Source: an uncultured Candidatus Melainabacteria bacterium (GTDB lineage Bacteria; Cyanobacteriota; Vampirovibrionia; Gastranaerophilales; Gastranaerophilaceae). Taken from it: DNA of 64,000 nt. Below are positions 1-8,387 of the stretch, piece after piece. Numbering within the stretch: the first letter of the stretch is position 1; every line of letters begins with the position of its first letter. Made by a program: the position numbers and the translations under genes. Location of the stretch: positions 40,647-104,646 of the forward strand of contig CAKUUX010000007.1 in assembly GCA_934693165.1 (NCBI GenBank), written 5' to 3'. Below the pieces are notes generated by a model, which made no database searches, was not told the origin of the DNA, and was given only the letters and a program-made list of their open reading frames with translations.

Positions 1-36
1 CGAACTAATTCAAAAAATATGATTGTTTGATAAATA

Positions 37-73
37 ACAGAGGCGAAATTTCATTCTGAAATTTCGCCTCTGT
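37..73 (-). terminator. Terminator hairpin after thrC
   Basis: The arms (37-53 and 57-73) form a 17-bp perfect stem with a 3-nt loop. On the minus strand it lies 29 nt after the thrC stop and is followed by TTATTTATC, so it probably ends the hom-thrC transcript. The stem core GGCGAAATTT recurs in other terminators of this window. Confidence 0.8.
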
Positions 74-101
74 TTAATTAAATTATCGTTTTGAATTTAA
101 A

Positions 102-1163
102 TTATTTTAAATTCATTACTTTTAAGATTTCGTCCATATCTGCGCCTGTTTTTGCGACTTCTGTAGCTGAATACTTAATTGCACTATCAGGATCTTTTAG
201 ACCATTACCAGTTAAGATACATACGCATTTAGAACCTTCTTCAACAAGTCCTTCTTGGTTAGCTTGAATTAAGCCTGCAACTGAAGCTGCGCTTGCTGGT
301 TCGCATAAAATACCTTCTGTTGAAGCAATTAATTTATATGCTTCAACGATTTTTTCGTCGTTTACGCAACCAATTTTACCACCAGATTTATCTCTTGCGT
401 TTTCTGCTCGTTTCCAGCTTGCAGGATTACCAATTCTGATTGCTGTTGCAATTGTTTCAGGTTTCATAATTCTTTCGCCACGAACGATTGCTGCTGCACC
501 TTCTGCTTCATAGCCCATCATTTTTGGTAATTTTGTTGAGATTTTTTCTGCAAAATATTCTTCATAACCTTTCCAGTATGCTGTAATGTTACCAGCGTTT
601 CCAACTGGGATGAAGTGATAATCTGGAGCATCACCTAAAGCATCAACAATTTCGAATGCACCAGTTTTTTGACCTTCAATTCTGTATGGGTTAACAGAAT
701 TTACTAATGTAATTGGGTAATTATCAGAAATTTTTCTTACAAATTCTAAAGCTTCATCAAAGTTACCCTTGATAGCAATAATTTCAGCACCATACATCAT
801 TGCTTGAGAAAGTTTACCAAGAGCGATGTATCCATCAGGAATTAATACATAAGTTTTTAAACCTGCTTTAGCACCGTAAGCTGCTGCTGCAGCGCTTGTA
901 TTACCAGTTGATGCACAAATAATGGCGTTAGAACCTGATTCTTTTGCTTTTGTAACAGCCATTGTCATACCACGGTCTTTAAAACTACCTGTAGGATTTG
1001 CGCCTTCAAATTTTAAATATACTTCTGCTTTTACTCCAATTGATTTTGCCAAATTGTCAGCTTTAATTAATGGAGTATTACCTTCGTTCAATGTAACGAT
1101 TTCAGTTGTATCGCTAACTGGAAGATATTTTCTGTATTTGTCAATTAAACCTTTATACATCAT
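102..1163 (-). CDS. thrC: Threonine synthase
   Basis: PLP-dependent enzyme converting O-phosphohomoserine to threonine, the last step of threonine synthesis. The 353-residue length matches the short (class II-like) threonine synthases. The PLP lysine is in GSFKDRGM (K62). Other matches are the substrate-loop sequence CASTGNTSAAAAAYGAK, a glycine-rich phosphate-binding PVGNAGN near residue 187, and the C-terminal ILTGNGLKDP. Its start overlaps the 3' end of hom by 11 bp, so the two are translated from one transcript. An alternative start one codon later (MYKGL) cannot be excluded. Identification is secure from family motifs. Confidence 0.97.
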   Translation of the reverse strand: MMYKGLIDKYRKYLPVSDTTEIVTLNEGNTPLIKADNLAKSIGVKAEVYLKFEGANPTGSFKDRGMTMAVTKAKESGSNAIICASTGNTSAAAAAYGAKAGLKTYVLIPDGYIALGKLSQAMMYGAEIIAIKGNFDEALEFVRKISDNYPITLVNSVNPYRIEGQKTGAFEIVDALGDAPDYHFIPVGNAGNITAYWKGYEEYFAEKISTKLPKMMGYEAEGAAAIVRGERIMKPETIATAIRIGNPASWKRAENARDKSGGKIGCVNDEKIVEAYKLIASTEGILCEPASAASVAGLIQANQEGLVEEGSKCVCILTGNGLKDPDSAIKYSATEVAKTGADMDEILKVMNLK

Positions 1164-2433
1164 CTTTTGCCACCCTTATCATACTATTTAATTTACTTAT
1201 GCAACCTTCTTTTTCTAAATCTTCGATTGCTTTTAATACATCTTTTTCTTTGCAAAGTTCAGTGATAATAACGATTGTTGCTGTATTATCTTCAGATACA
1301 CCTTTTTGCAACAAACTTGCTAAGCTTATGCCGTTTTCTGCAAATACAAGACCTAATTTACCAATAACACCAGCTTTGTTGCTAACTTTTACTGATAAAT
1401 AATATTTGTTTGTTGTGTCTTTGATATTTACAACATTTGCCACAGAACCATGTTTGCATCTCATCATTGGTAAGATATAATCGGTTGTTCCAATTTCGTT
1501 AGAAAGTACAATTATGTCACCTGCAACAGAGCTTGCTGTAGGAAATTCGCCTGCCCCAGGACCTGACAAAGTAACTTGTCCGATTGGGAAACCATTTATT
1601 GTAACTGCGTTAGTAACAAAATCAATATGAGCAAGTGTTGTGTTTTTGCTTACAAACATTGGATGAACTCTAACGTCTGCATTTTCTTCATCAAGCATTT
1701 CGGCATGAGCAATAAGTTTGATTTTATAGCCTAATTCGTTCGCATAATCTATATCTTCTGCTCTAACTTTGCTTATGCCCTCTCTGTAAACATCTTCAAT
1801 TTTAATTCTTTTATTAAATGAAATTGTCGCTAAAGTTGCTAATTTATATGCAGCATCAAAGCCCTCAACATCAGAAGTTGGGTCTGCTTCTGCATAACCA
1901 AGTTTTTGAGCCTCTTTTAGAACATCATCATAACTTGATTTATCAACATCCATTTTTGTTAAAATGTAGTTTGTTGTGCCATTTAAAATAGCTTCGATTT
2001 TATTAATTTTATTTGCTGCTAAAATTGTTTTAATAGGCATAATGATTGGAATACCCCCAGCTATAGCGCCTTCATAAAGAATTACACGGTTGTTTTTAGC
2101 TGCAAGGTCAAATAATTCTTCACCATGTTTTGCTAATAATTCTTTGTTAGCTGTAACAACGTGTTTGCCGTTATTTATAGCTGTTTTAATTAATGTCATA
2201 GCAGGTTCAACTCCACCGATTAATTCAACAACAATTTGAATGCTTTCGTCGTTAACAATTTCGTTGGCATCTAAAGTAAGAATACTTTTATCTAAACCTT
2301 CAATATTACGGTCTTTATTGATATCTCTAACTGCAATTTTTACAATTTCAATATTGTCAAAACTTTGTAATGTCTTATACACACCACTTGCGACTGTGCC
2401 CAATCCAATTAAGCCTATTTTTATTTTATTCAT
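1153..2433 (-). CDS. hom: Homoserine dehydrogenase
   Basis: NAD(P)H-dependent reduction of aspartate semialdehyde to homoserine, the branch point to threonine and methionine. The N-terminal Rossmann motif is GLIGLGTVASG, followed by the catalytic domain with EGAIAGGIPII and NGTTNYILT signatures. A C-terminal ACT domain (about residues 345-426) suggests threonine feedback inhibition, as known for this family. I chose ATG at 2433 (MNKIKIG), preceded by AGGTGG; the open frame can begin two codons earlier at a GTG. It is first in the operon with thrC. A terminator-like hairpin lies about 50 nt upstream within the putative leader, so transcription may be attenuated. Confidence 0.96.
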   Translation of the reverse strand: MNKIKIGLIGLGTVASGVYKTLQSFDNIEIVKIAVRDINKDRNIEGLDKSILTLDANEIVNDESIQIVVELIGGVEPAMTLIKTAINNGKHVVTANKELLAKHGEELFDLAAKNNRVILYEGAIAGGIPIIMPIKTILAANKINKIEAILNGTTNYILTKMDVDKSSYDDVLKEAQKLGYAEADPTSDVEGFDAAYKLATLATISFNKRIKIEDVYREGISKVRAEDIDYANELGYKIKLIAHAEMLDEENADVRVHPMFVSKNTTLAHIDFVTNAVTINGFPIGQVTLSGPGAGEFPTASSVAGDIIVLSNEIGTTDYILPMMRCKHGSVANVVNIKDTTNKYYLSVKVSNKAGVIGKLGLVFAENGISLASLLQKGVSEDNTATIVIITELCKEKDVLKAIEDLEKEGCISKLNSMIRVAKDDV

Positions 2434-2483
2434 AACCACCTACATCATTTGTATTCTCTGTTAATGATACTATAATTTTGCGC

Positions 2484-2510
2484 AAAAAAAAACCCTTTTA
2501 AAAAAAGGGT
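2484..2510 (-). terminator. Candidate attenuator hairpin in hom leader
   Basis: Read on the minus strand, ACCCTTTT pairs with AAAAGGGT around a 3-nt loop and is followed directly by about eight T residues. That is an intrinsic terminator shape located between the probable hom promoter and the hom start. No other minus-strand gene lies upstream that it would need to terminate, which favours an attenuation role. The mechanism is unknown. Confidence 0.55.
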
Positions 2511-2532
2511 CTGGAATTTTGTTTCGAATTCC

Positions 2533-2583
2533 TCGTGTGTAGAAGGTTAGTGTGTGTGTGGTAGGTTAGTGTGTGTGTTTAAA
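2533..2583 (-). promoter_or_regulatory. C/A-rich, G-poor leader segment upstream of hom
   Basis: On the minus strand this stretch is almost only A, C and T. It contains two direct copies of a unit with core ACACACACACTAACCT. It lies just before the candidate attenuator. An unstructured C-rich RNA of this kind could bind Rho or another RNA-binding protein. I found no translatable Thr-rich leader peptide across it. A possible promoter (TATATA box) lies near 2655 on the minus strand. Confidence 0.35.
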
Positions 2584-2710
2584 ACCTTTGCTATTATCTA
2601 GACTATTAAACTATTAGCCTACAATAATAAAAATACATCCTCTCTGTTACTTGCCTCTTACTCCTATATAAAGTATTTTTGTTTCTTCGAATTTCAGCAT
2701 GTGTAATTTT

Positions 2711-2727
2711 TGTTACATTTGTTTACA
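2711..2727 (+). promoter_or_regulatory. Tandem TGTTACA motif upstream of def
   Basis: TGTTACA-TT-TGTTTACA, a direct repeat overlapping the likely -35 region of the def promoter. Closely similar pairs occur upstream of tatD (33129-33144) and near the window end (63902-63919). It is a candidate regulator site of unknown cognate protein. Confidence 0.35.
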
Positions 2728-2752
2728 TAAGTATTTCTTTATGTGTTATAAT
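2722..2752 (+). promoter_or_regulatory. Probable promoter of def-fmt operon
   Basis: TTTACA (2722-2727) and a consensus TATAAT (2747-2752) are separated by 19 bp. Transcription would start near 2759, twelve bases before the ATG chosen for def. This argues against the longer upstream open frame being translated. Confidence 0.5.
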
Positions 2753-2770
2753 CAAGAAAAAGAGGTTTTT

Positions 2771-3349
2771 ATGGCAATAAAAAAAGTATTAAGATATGGT
2801 GATCCTATCCTTAGAACTCCATCAAAAGAAGTTCACAAGGTATCAAAAAAGGTTCAAGAATTAGTAAATGACTTAATGGATACGATGTATGCACAAAACG
2901 GTGTTGGTTTAGCAGCTCCTCAAATTGGTGTTAACCAAAGAGTTTTTGTTGTTGATGTTTCAACAGGTGACGAACCTTTAAATCCGATTGTATTTATTAA
3001 TCCTAAAATTATTAAAAAATCTGGTGCTTGCAGAAGCCACGAAGGTTGTTTAAGTTTTCCAGAAGCTTTTACTGATGTAAAAAGATATGCAAATGTTATG
3101 ATTAAAGCTATGGATAGAAAAGGTAAATCTTTTGTTTTAGAAGCAAAAGACGGCACACTTCTTGCAAGATGTATTCAGCACGAATTTGATCATCTTGATG
3201 GAATTTTATTTATTGACCATTCAATGAATAGATTTGAAGCAGATGCTGTTTTAGAAGAACACAATCTTCCACCTGTAGAAGAAGATAAACTTCTTGATGA
3301 AAAAGAATTAGAGGAACAAATTAATAATGCAGAATCAGAAGAAAATTAG
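2771..3349 (+). CDS. def: Peptide deformylase
   Basis: Metalloenzyme removing the formyl group from N-terminal formyl-methionine of new proteins. All three family motifs are present: GVGLAAPQIG, EGCLSFP and HEFDHLDG, supplying the Cys and two His metal ligands and the catalytic Glu. I use ATG 2771 (MAIKKVL), preceded by AGAGG, giving 192 residues. The frame is open 24 codons further upstream, but that stretch contains the promoter and does not resemble the family. A short acidic C-terminal tail follows the core. It overlaps fmt by 23 bp, a pairing common in bacteria because the two act on the same formyl group. Confidence 0.97.
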   Translation: MAIKKVLRYGDPILRTPSKEVHKVSKKVQELVNDLMDTMYAQNGVGLAAPQIGVNQRVFVVDVSTGDEPLNPIVFINPKIIKKSGACRSHEGCLSFPEAFTDVKRYANVMIKAMDRKGKSFVLEAKDGTLLARCIQHEFDHLDGILFIDHSMNRFEADAVLEEHNLPPVEEDKLLDEKELEEQINNAESEEN

Positions 3350-4253
3350 TTTAGTATATTTTGGAACACCACAAATTGCTGTAAAATCTTTGGAATATTT
3401 TATCAATTCAGAAGATTTTGAAGTCCTTGGCGTTGTAACTCAACCTGATAGACCAAAAGGAAGAGGTCATAAGTTGACACCTTCCCCAGTTAAGGAAGTT
3501 GCACTAGAACATAATATTCCTGTGTTTCAACCAATTTCAATCAGAAAAGAACCTGAAATACAAGAAGAAATTAAAAAACTAAATCCTGATTTCTTTGTAA
3601 CATTTGCATTTGGTCAAATTTTATCAGAGGAAGTTTTGGATATTCCAAAATTTGAAACAATCAATCTTCACGCATCGTTGCTTCCTCGTTATAGAGGTGC
3701 AAACCCTATTCAACGAGCTATTATCAATGGTGATGAAGAAACTGGTATTTGTACAATGATTACAGAATTAGGGCTTGATTGTGGTGATATTTGTATAAAG
3801 CATCCTATCAAACTTACAGATGATATGAATTGTGAAGATTTGGCTGTAGAAATTTCTGATTCTTCACCAGAATTATTAGACAAAACTCTAAAAGGGCTTT
3901 ATAATGGTTCTCTAAAACCTGTAAAACAACCTGAAGACGGTGTTTGCATTGCTAAAAAAATTACAAAAGAAGAATGTAAAATTGATTGGTCAAAACCTGC
4001 AAAAGAAATTCATAACTTGATTAGAGGTGTTTATAACTCACCTTGTGCATATTTTGAACATCAAGGTAAACTTATAAAAGTTTTAGATAGTAAAGTAATT
4101 GACAAATCTGCAAAAGCAGGCGAATTTATTGATGCAAATAAAAATGGCTTAGAAATTGCTTGTGGTGAAAATGCTTTGTTGATAAGTAAAGTTAAACCAG
4201 AAGGAAAAGGCGTTATGTCAGCAGCAGATTGGTATAGAGGTTTAAAGAAATAA
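3327..4253 (+). CDS. fmt: Methionyl-tRNA formyltransferase
   Basis: Formylates initiator Met-tRNA using 10-formyl-tetrahydrofolate. The 308-residue length is usual. The N-terminal catalytic domain has VYFGTPQIAVKSLE, the folate-site sequence HASLLPRYRGANPIQ, and a GLDCGDI segment. The C-terminal OB-like tRNA-binding domain begins near residue 205. It starts inside the def 3' end and its stop shares one base with the next start (TAATG), indicating translational coupling through def-fmt-aroH-rqcH. Confidence 0.97.
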   Translation: MQNQKKISLVYFGTPQIAVKSLEYFINSEDFEVLGVVTQPDRPKGRGHKLTPSPVKEVALEHNIPVFQPISIRKEPEIQEEIKKLNPDFFVTFAFGQILSEEVLDIPKFETINLHASLLPRYRGANPIQRAIINGDEETGICTMITELGLDCGDICIKHPIKLTDDMNCEDLAVEISDSSPELLDKTLKGLYNGSLKPVKQPEDGVCIAKKITKEECKIDWSKPAKEIHNLIRGVYNSPCAYFEHQGKLIKVLDSKVIDKSAKAGEFIDANKNGLEIACGENALLISKVKPEGKGVMSAADWYRGLKK

Positions 4254-4603
4254 TGACTACAAAAGGTATAAGAGGTGCGATTACAGTTGAAGCAAATACA
4301 GAAGAGGCTTTAAAAGAGGCTACTTTAGAACTTTTAAAAGAATTATCTTTTAAAAACAAATTAGAACCTTCAATTATTTCTCACGCAATTTTTACTCTTA
4401 CTGATGACTTGAATGCTGCGTTTCCTGCAAAATTTGCACGTAAAGATTTTGGATGGGATAATGTTGCTATGATGTGTTATCACGAACTTGATGTACCAAA
4501 TTCATTAAAAATGTGCTTGAGAGTTCTTGTTGTGGTTAATGTTAATGAAGATTTTGTCCCAGAATTTGTTTACTTAAAAGGTGCAAGTCACTTAAGAGGT
4601 TAA
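4253..4603 (+). CDS. aroH: Chorismate mutase, AroH type
   Basis: Converts chorismate to prephenate for Phe/Tyr synthesis. The 116-residue protein aligns with the monofunctional Bacillus-type AroH fold. The known active-site residues fall at the same numbers: Arg7 in KGIRGAIT, Cys75 and Glu78 in MMCYHELDVP, and Arg90 in CLRVLVVVN. It sits in an operon of formyl-Met and ribosome-rescue genes, with 1-nt overlap upstream and 1-nt gap downstream. The product prephenate is the substrate of PheA encoded at 49.7 kb in this window. Confidence 0.93.
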   Translation: MTTKGIRGAITVEANTEEALKEATLELLKELSFKNKLEPSIISHAIFTLTDDLNAAFPAKFARKDFGWDNVAMMCYHELDVPNSLKMCLRVLVVVNVNEDFVPEFVYLKGASHLRG

Positions 4604-4604
4604 A

Positions 4605-6185
4605 ATGATTACATTTGATTACCTAGCCTTAAAAGCTTTTTTTGAAGAAAATAAAGAGTTTTTTGAAAATTCACGTATTCAAAAAATTCAGTCACCTTCA
4701 AGAAAAGATTTGATATTTTATTTGCGTGGCTTGGGTGAAACAAGAAAATTTTATATAAACATTAACCCACAATTTTATCATATTTGTTTTAAATCAAAAG
4801 AAAATGAAGCAAAACTAAATCTTGAAATACCAAAACAACCGACAATGTTTTGTATGTTGTTACGTAAATACATTGAAAACGGTAAAATTGCAAAAGTTAA
4901 TGTTCCAGAATATGAACGTATTTTTGAAATATTTATTGAATCTTATAACGAATTAGGTGACAAGATTTATTTATGCCTTGCTGTAGAACTTATGGGCAAA
5001 TATTCAAACATTGTTCTTTATAATCACGATTCAAATATGATAATTGGATGTTGTCATAATGTTGGTGAAGAAAAGAGCCGTGCACGTGAAATGGCAGGAC
5101 TTTTACCTTATGTATATCCACCAAAACAATTTAAGACTGATATTTTGAATTATAATGGTGAAATTGAAAATCTAAATGAAAATTTTTATGGTATTTCAAA
5201 AGCTTTTGAAGAACAAGTTAAGGGGTATTCTTTACCTGAAATCCAAGATTTTGTGAGCTTAAAAAATCTTACTCCAGCTGTGAGTGGAGATATGAATGAA
5301 TATTCTTTGTATTCAAAACTTATTAAAAATCCTATTTTGAAATCTTCCGTAAATGAGATGATTGATGATTATTTTACATATCATCAATTGAAAATTTTAA
5401 CAAAATCAATGAAACACAATCTTTATTCTACTGTTTATCCAAAATATAAAAAACAAGTTGGAACACTAGAAAAGATTGAAAAACAATTGAAGAAAGAAGA
5501 AAAATCAAAGACTTATAGACTTTATGGGGATTTACTTATGGCAAATCTTCATAATTTAACTGATTATTCAAAATCTGCAAAACTTCTTGATTGGAATACA
5601 AACGAGGAGGTAGAAATTCCTCTTGTTGAAACAAAATCTATAAAGGATAATGCGAATAAATTTTATAAACTTTATAATAAGTCAAAAAATTCTTCGTTAA
5701 AACTTCAAGAATTAAAAGAAAAAACTTTAGCCGACGTGAAATATCTTGAAGAAATTTTATTTTCTATAGAAGAAGCTGAGTCTATGGATCTTTTGAAAGA
5801 TATTTCAGAAGAAATCAAAGAAGAAAAAACTCCAAAACAAGAGAGTGTAATTTTGGAAGAAAAATTTAAAGGATATAGAATTTTAATCGGAAGAAGTAAT
5901 AAACAAAATGATTTAATAGTTTCAAAATTGTCTGACAAAGATGACTTGTGGTTTCATACAAAGGATTGCGCAGGCTCTCATGTTTTGCTAAAAAATCCTT
6001 TGAAAAAAGAAATAGAAGACGAAGTTGTTTTACATTGTGCAAAACTTGCCAAACAGTATTCTAAGGCAAAATTGACTTCAAAAGCAGGAGTTATTTATAC
6101 ATTTAGAAAAAACCTTAAAAAACCTCCTGCATCAAATTTGGGTTATGTTACGTACAAAAACGAAACCGAAATTTTGGTCGATTAA
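4605..6185 (+). CDS. rqcH: NFACT-family ribosome quality-control protein (RqcH-like)
   Basis: Rqc2/RqcH-type protein that, in characterised bacteria, binds stalled 50S subunits and recruits tRNA-Ala for C-terminal tailing; formerly called fibronectin-binding protein. The 526 residues show the NFACT-N region (1-220), a helical and lysine-rich coiled-coil middle (about 250-400), and the C-terminal NFACT-R/DUF814 domain with IGRSNKQNDLIVSKLSDKDDLWFHTKD. It is last in the def-fmt-aroH-rqcH string. The tailing function is inferred from family membership; the domain call is secure. Confidence 0.88.
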   Translation: MITFDYLALKAFFEENKEFFENSRIQKIQSPSRKDLIFYLRGLGETRKFYININPQFYHICFKSKENEAKLNLEIPKQPTMFCMLLRKYIENGKIAKVNVPEYERIFEIFIESYNELGDKIYLCLAVELMGKYSNIVLYNHDSNMIIGCCHNVGEEKSRAREMAGLLPYVYPPKQFKTDILNYNGEIENLNENFYGISKAFEEQVKGYSLPEIQDFVSLKNLTPAVSGDMNEYSLYSKLIKNPILKSSVNEMIDDYFTYHQLKILTKSMKHNLYSTVYPKYKKQVGTLEKIEKQLKKEEKSKTYRLYGDLLMANLHNLTDYSKSAKLLDWNTNEEVEIPLVETKSIKDNANKFYKLYNKSKNSSLKLQELKEKTLADVKYLEEILFSIEEAESMDLLKDISEEIKEEKTPKQESVILEEKFKGYRILIGRSNKQNDLIVSKLSDKDDLWFHTKDCAGSHVLLKNPLKKEIEDEVVLHCAKLAKQYSKAKLTSKAGVIYTFRKNLKKPPASNLGYVTYKNETEILVD

Positions 6186-6243
6186 TTTACGGTAATATTT
6201 TTTGACTACTATTAATCAGACACCATTAATTGCGTTGCAGTTG

Positions 6244-6376
6244 ATATAAGACCCTCACCCTAACCCTGCTTGCTTCTTGCCGTTAAACGAGTCTACGTGT
6301 TTTGCTTCGCAAAAGCACTTCGCTCTCTGGCAACAATCCACTCTCCCACAAGTGGGCGAGGGGAAATGTCTTATAT
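6244..6376. repeat. Palindrome-ended dispersed repeat (REP/MITE-like)
   Basis: A 133-bp element bounded by perfect 9-bp inverted ends, ATATAAGAC (6244-6252) and GTCTTATAT (6368-6376). The pairing extends inward as CCCTCACCC against GGGCGAGGG. Inside is a second hairpin, TTTTGCTTCGCAAAA (6299-6313). Its base composition is clearly richer in G+C than the neighbours. It resembles the non-coding CCCTCACCCTAACCC...GTGGGCGAGGG repeats found in many bacterial genomes. The open reading frame running through it translates to SPTSGRGE, a typical repeat artefact. Confidence 0.65.
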
Positions 6377-6440
6377 TTCTATTTTATACTCACAAATTCT
6401 TGCGTTTATGATAAAATTAACTCAACAAGAGAGAAAATTT

Positions 6441-7376
6441 ATGGCAAAGCAAAAATTTAAAGCATTTGATATATTTTATTCAACACTAAACTTATATATG
6501 AAACACGTAAGAGCGTTCTTTTCATACCTTACTTTTCCTATCATAGGTCAAGTTGCAGGTATGGTTATTACGTTTGTCTTAAATTATCATTTTATCGTTA
6601 ATTTAGACGTTATTCAACAATACATCCCCCTATACAACAATCCTATAGCGATTTTAGTTACTGCAATTCTTTTAATGCTCCCTGGGTTAATTCTTATGCT
6701 TAGAGCGTTTTGGGAGTATCTTGTTGCGTATGGGGCAATAAATTCTATGGCTGATAATATGACAAAATCAGGTAAGCTTTATGATTTTGAAGCTCATACT
6801 CTTGTTATTAATCATAGAAAGTTCGCATTTGCAGGTTTATGGATAATTTATAGTATATTCATTTTCTTTTCAAGTTGTCCGTTGCTTTGGATTGCAAGTG
6901 GTTTGATTTTTGTATTTTTCGCCCTTGTGTTCCAAGTTTTTACTCTTGAGCCTGAAAAAAATATTTTTATGTGTTTTCACAAAAGTTTTATCCTTGTTAA
7001 GCAAAAATATTTTGAAACATTAGTAGTTTTACTTTTGGTTTCAACTCTTACTTATTTTATTATTCCTGAAATAATTAGATTAATTTGTTCTCTAACAGGT
7101 GTTGTTACTTTATTCTCAAATTTAATTCAAAATATTGTTGCTCTTCATACTCAAATGTATTTGGATAAGTTCAATGAGCTTTTGACAACCCTAAATCAAG
7201 CTCCTTTATCAATTTTAGATTTATCAAAAATTATTGTACTTGCCGTGATAGGTTGGATAGTATCAGCGTATCTTCTTCCAATTAGAAGTTTAGCTTGTTA
7301 TCTAATGTACAAAGATTTAAACAAAAAATATTTAGCAAAATTTAAGAAGAAAAGTAAATTAGATGTTCAGATGTAA
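6441..7376 (+). CDS. Multi-pass membrane protein of unknown function
   Basis: I do not recognise a named family. The 311-residue protein has a basic N-terminus followed by about six hydrophobic segments, near residues 25-50, 65-90, 125-150, 150-170, 195-220 and 270-295. A Lys-rich cytoplasmic tail ends it. ATG 6441 (MAKQKFKAF) is chosen because GAGAG precedes it at a good distance and because the longer frame runs back through the dispersed repeat at 6244-6376. The 3' end overlaps the next small zinc-ribbon gene by 14 bp, so the two are coupled. Confidence 0.75.
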   Translation: MAKQKFKAFDIFYSTLNLYMKHVRAFFSYLTFPIIGQVAGMVITFVLNYHFIVNLDVIQQYIPLYNNPIAILVTAILLMLPGLILMLRAFWEYLVAYGAINSMADNMTKSGKLYDFEAHTLVINHRKFAFAGLWIIYSIFIFFSSCPLLWIASGLIFVFFALVFQVFTLEPEKNIFMCFHKSFILVKQKYFETLVVLLLVSTLTYFIIPEIIRLICSLTGVVTLFSNLIQNIVALHTQMYLDKFNELLTTLNQAPLSILDLSKIIVLAVIGWIVSAYLLPIRSLACYLMYKDLNKKYLAKFKKKSKLDVQM

Positions 7377-7578
7377 AAATTGTAATCACGTTGATAAATT
7401 TGAGTTAATGTTTTCAAAAAATTATGACAAAGAAAAAACATATTCTATGTTTTACAACGAAGACAATAAAATAGAAATAACAGTGGGTGATTATACATTC
7501 ATTCCAGATTTAACTTTTATGAATGAACACGCTGTTTGCAAATACTGTGGTCAAATATATACATGGGAAAAGGAATAA
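7363..7578 (+). CDS. Small zinc-ribbon protein
   Basis: A 71-residue protein with two CxxC knuckles, CKNC near the start and CKYC near the end, spaced as in a rubredoxin-like or zinc-ribbon fold. It probably binds one Zn(II). The middle is a charged beta-rich segment. It overlaps the upstream membrane-protein gene and is 3 nt ahead of rph. No specific function can be assigned; similar tiny ribbons act as RNA- or protein-binding modules. Confidence 0.7.
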   Translation: MFRCKNCNHVDKFELMFSKNYDKEKTYSMFYNEDNKIEITVGDYTFIPDLTFMNEHAVCKYCGQIYTWEKE

Positions 7579-7581
7579 ATT

Positions 7582-8274
7582 ATGAGAAAAAACAGAAAAA
7601 ACAATGAATTGAGAGAGGTTAAATTTACTCACAATTATACTAAAAACGCGCTAGGTTCAGTTTTAGTTGAATTTGGCGATACTAAAGTTATTACAACTGC
7701 ATCAGTTGAAGTTGGTAAACCAAAATGGATGGATAAAGAAGATAAAAGAGGTTGGGTAACTGCCGAATACTCTCTTCTTCCTGCATCAACAAATACTAGA
7801 GTCGCTAGAGAACGTTCAAAGGTTTCTGGCAGAACTCACGAAATCCAAAGATTAATTGGTAGAAGTTTAAGAGCTTGTGTAGATTTAGAAAAAATGACTG
7901 ATGTTACAATAACAATTGATGCTGATGTTATTCAAGCAGATGGTGGCACAAGATGTGCAAGTATTTGTGGTGGTTTTGTCGCTATGCAAGACGCTATTAA
8001 AAAACTTTTAGAAAACGGTACGCTTCAAGAAAATCCAATCAAAGAACCTCTAGCAGCAGTTTCAGCAGGGATTGTTGATGGCGAAATTAGATTAGACCTT
8101 GAATACGAAGAAGATTCTCACGCAGATGTTGATTCCAATATTGTACTTACAAAAAGTGGTAACATAGTTGAATTCCAAACAACTGCTGAAGGTCATACTT
8201 TGACAAAACAACAAATGGATGAAATATTTAATCTTGCTCAAGAAGGTATTAATAAAATTATTTCATTGTATTAA
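7582..8274 (+). CDS. rph: Ribonuclease PH
   Basis: Phosphorolytic 3'-5' exoribonuclease that trims tRNA 3' ends. The 230-residue length is close to the family norm. Signatures are EFGDTKVITTASVE, the Arg-rich RTHEIQRLIGRSLR (phosphate-binding and hexamer interface), and DGEIRLDLEYEEDSHADVD with the conserved acidic residues. The encoded N-terminus is normal for the family. A strong terminator follows about 25 nt after the stop. PNPase, a related phosphorolytic enzyme, is encoded 2.4 kb away. Confidence 0.96.
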   Translation: MRKNRKNNELREVKFTHNYTKNALGSVLVEFGDTKVITTASVEVGKPKWMDKEDKRGWVTAEYSLLPASTNTRVARERSKVSGRTHEIQRLIGRSLRACVDLEKMTDVTITIDADVIQADGGTRCASICGGFVAMQDAIKKLLENGTLQENPIKEPLAAVSAGIVDGEIRLDLEYEEDSHADVDSNIVLTKSGNIVEFQTTAEGHTLTKQQMDEIFNLAQEGINKIISLY

Positions 8275-8297
8275 TTGGTTTTGAACTTTAGAAGGTA

Positions 8298-8333
8298 AAA
8301 AGGCGATTTTGATAAAATCAAAATCGCCTTTTT
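8298..8333 (+). terminator. Terminator after rph
   Basis: Perfect stem AAAGGCGATTTTGAT with its complement around AAA, followed by TTTTTATTT. It ends the string of genes finishing with rph. Confidence 0.85.
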
Positions 8334-8339
8334 ATTTGA

Positions 8340-8366
8340 GTGGGCTTTGCCTTTGGCAAAGCCCAC
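8340..8366. terminator. Second hairpin between convergent genes
   Basis: GTGGGCTTTGCC and its exact complement around a TTT loop (12-bp stem). A T-rich run follows on the plus strand. It lies between the rph terminator and the terminator of the minus-strand gene at 8449, so three hairpins stand in a row here. Confidence 0.6.
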
Positions 8367-8387
8367 ATTCTTTTTATCAAAAATAAA

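Noticed and set aside
2520..2640. Threonine leader peptide or T-box ahead of hom
   Set aside because: The ACACAC stretch gives Thr/His codons in some frames, but none has a start codon. The only ATG frame is ten codons without Thr, and no T-box core sequence is present.
2699..2770. 24-codon N-terminal extension of def
   Set aside because: The region contains the likely promoter and start site, and the peptide is unlike the family.
6270..6440. Upstream extension of the membrane-protein frame from 6270
   Set aside because: It translates the dispersed repeat (SPTSGRGE-type artefact). ATG 6441 has a proper ribosome site.
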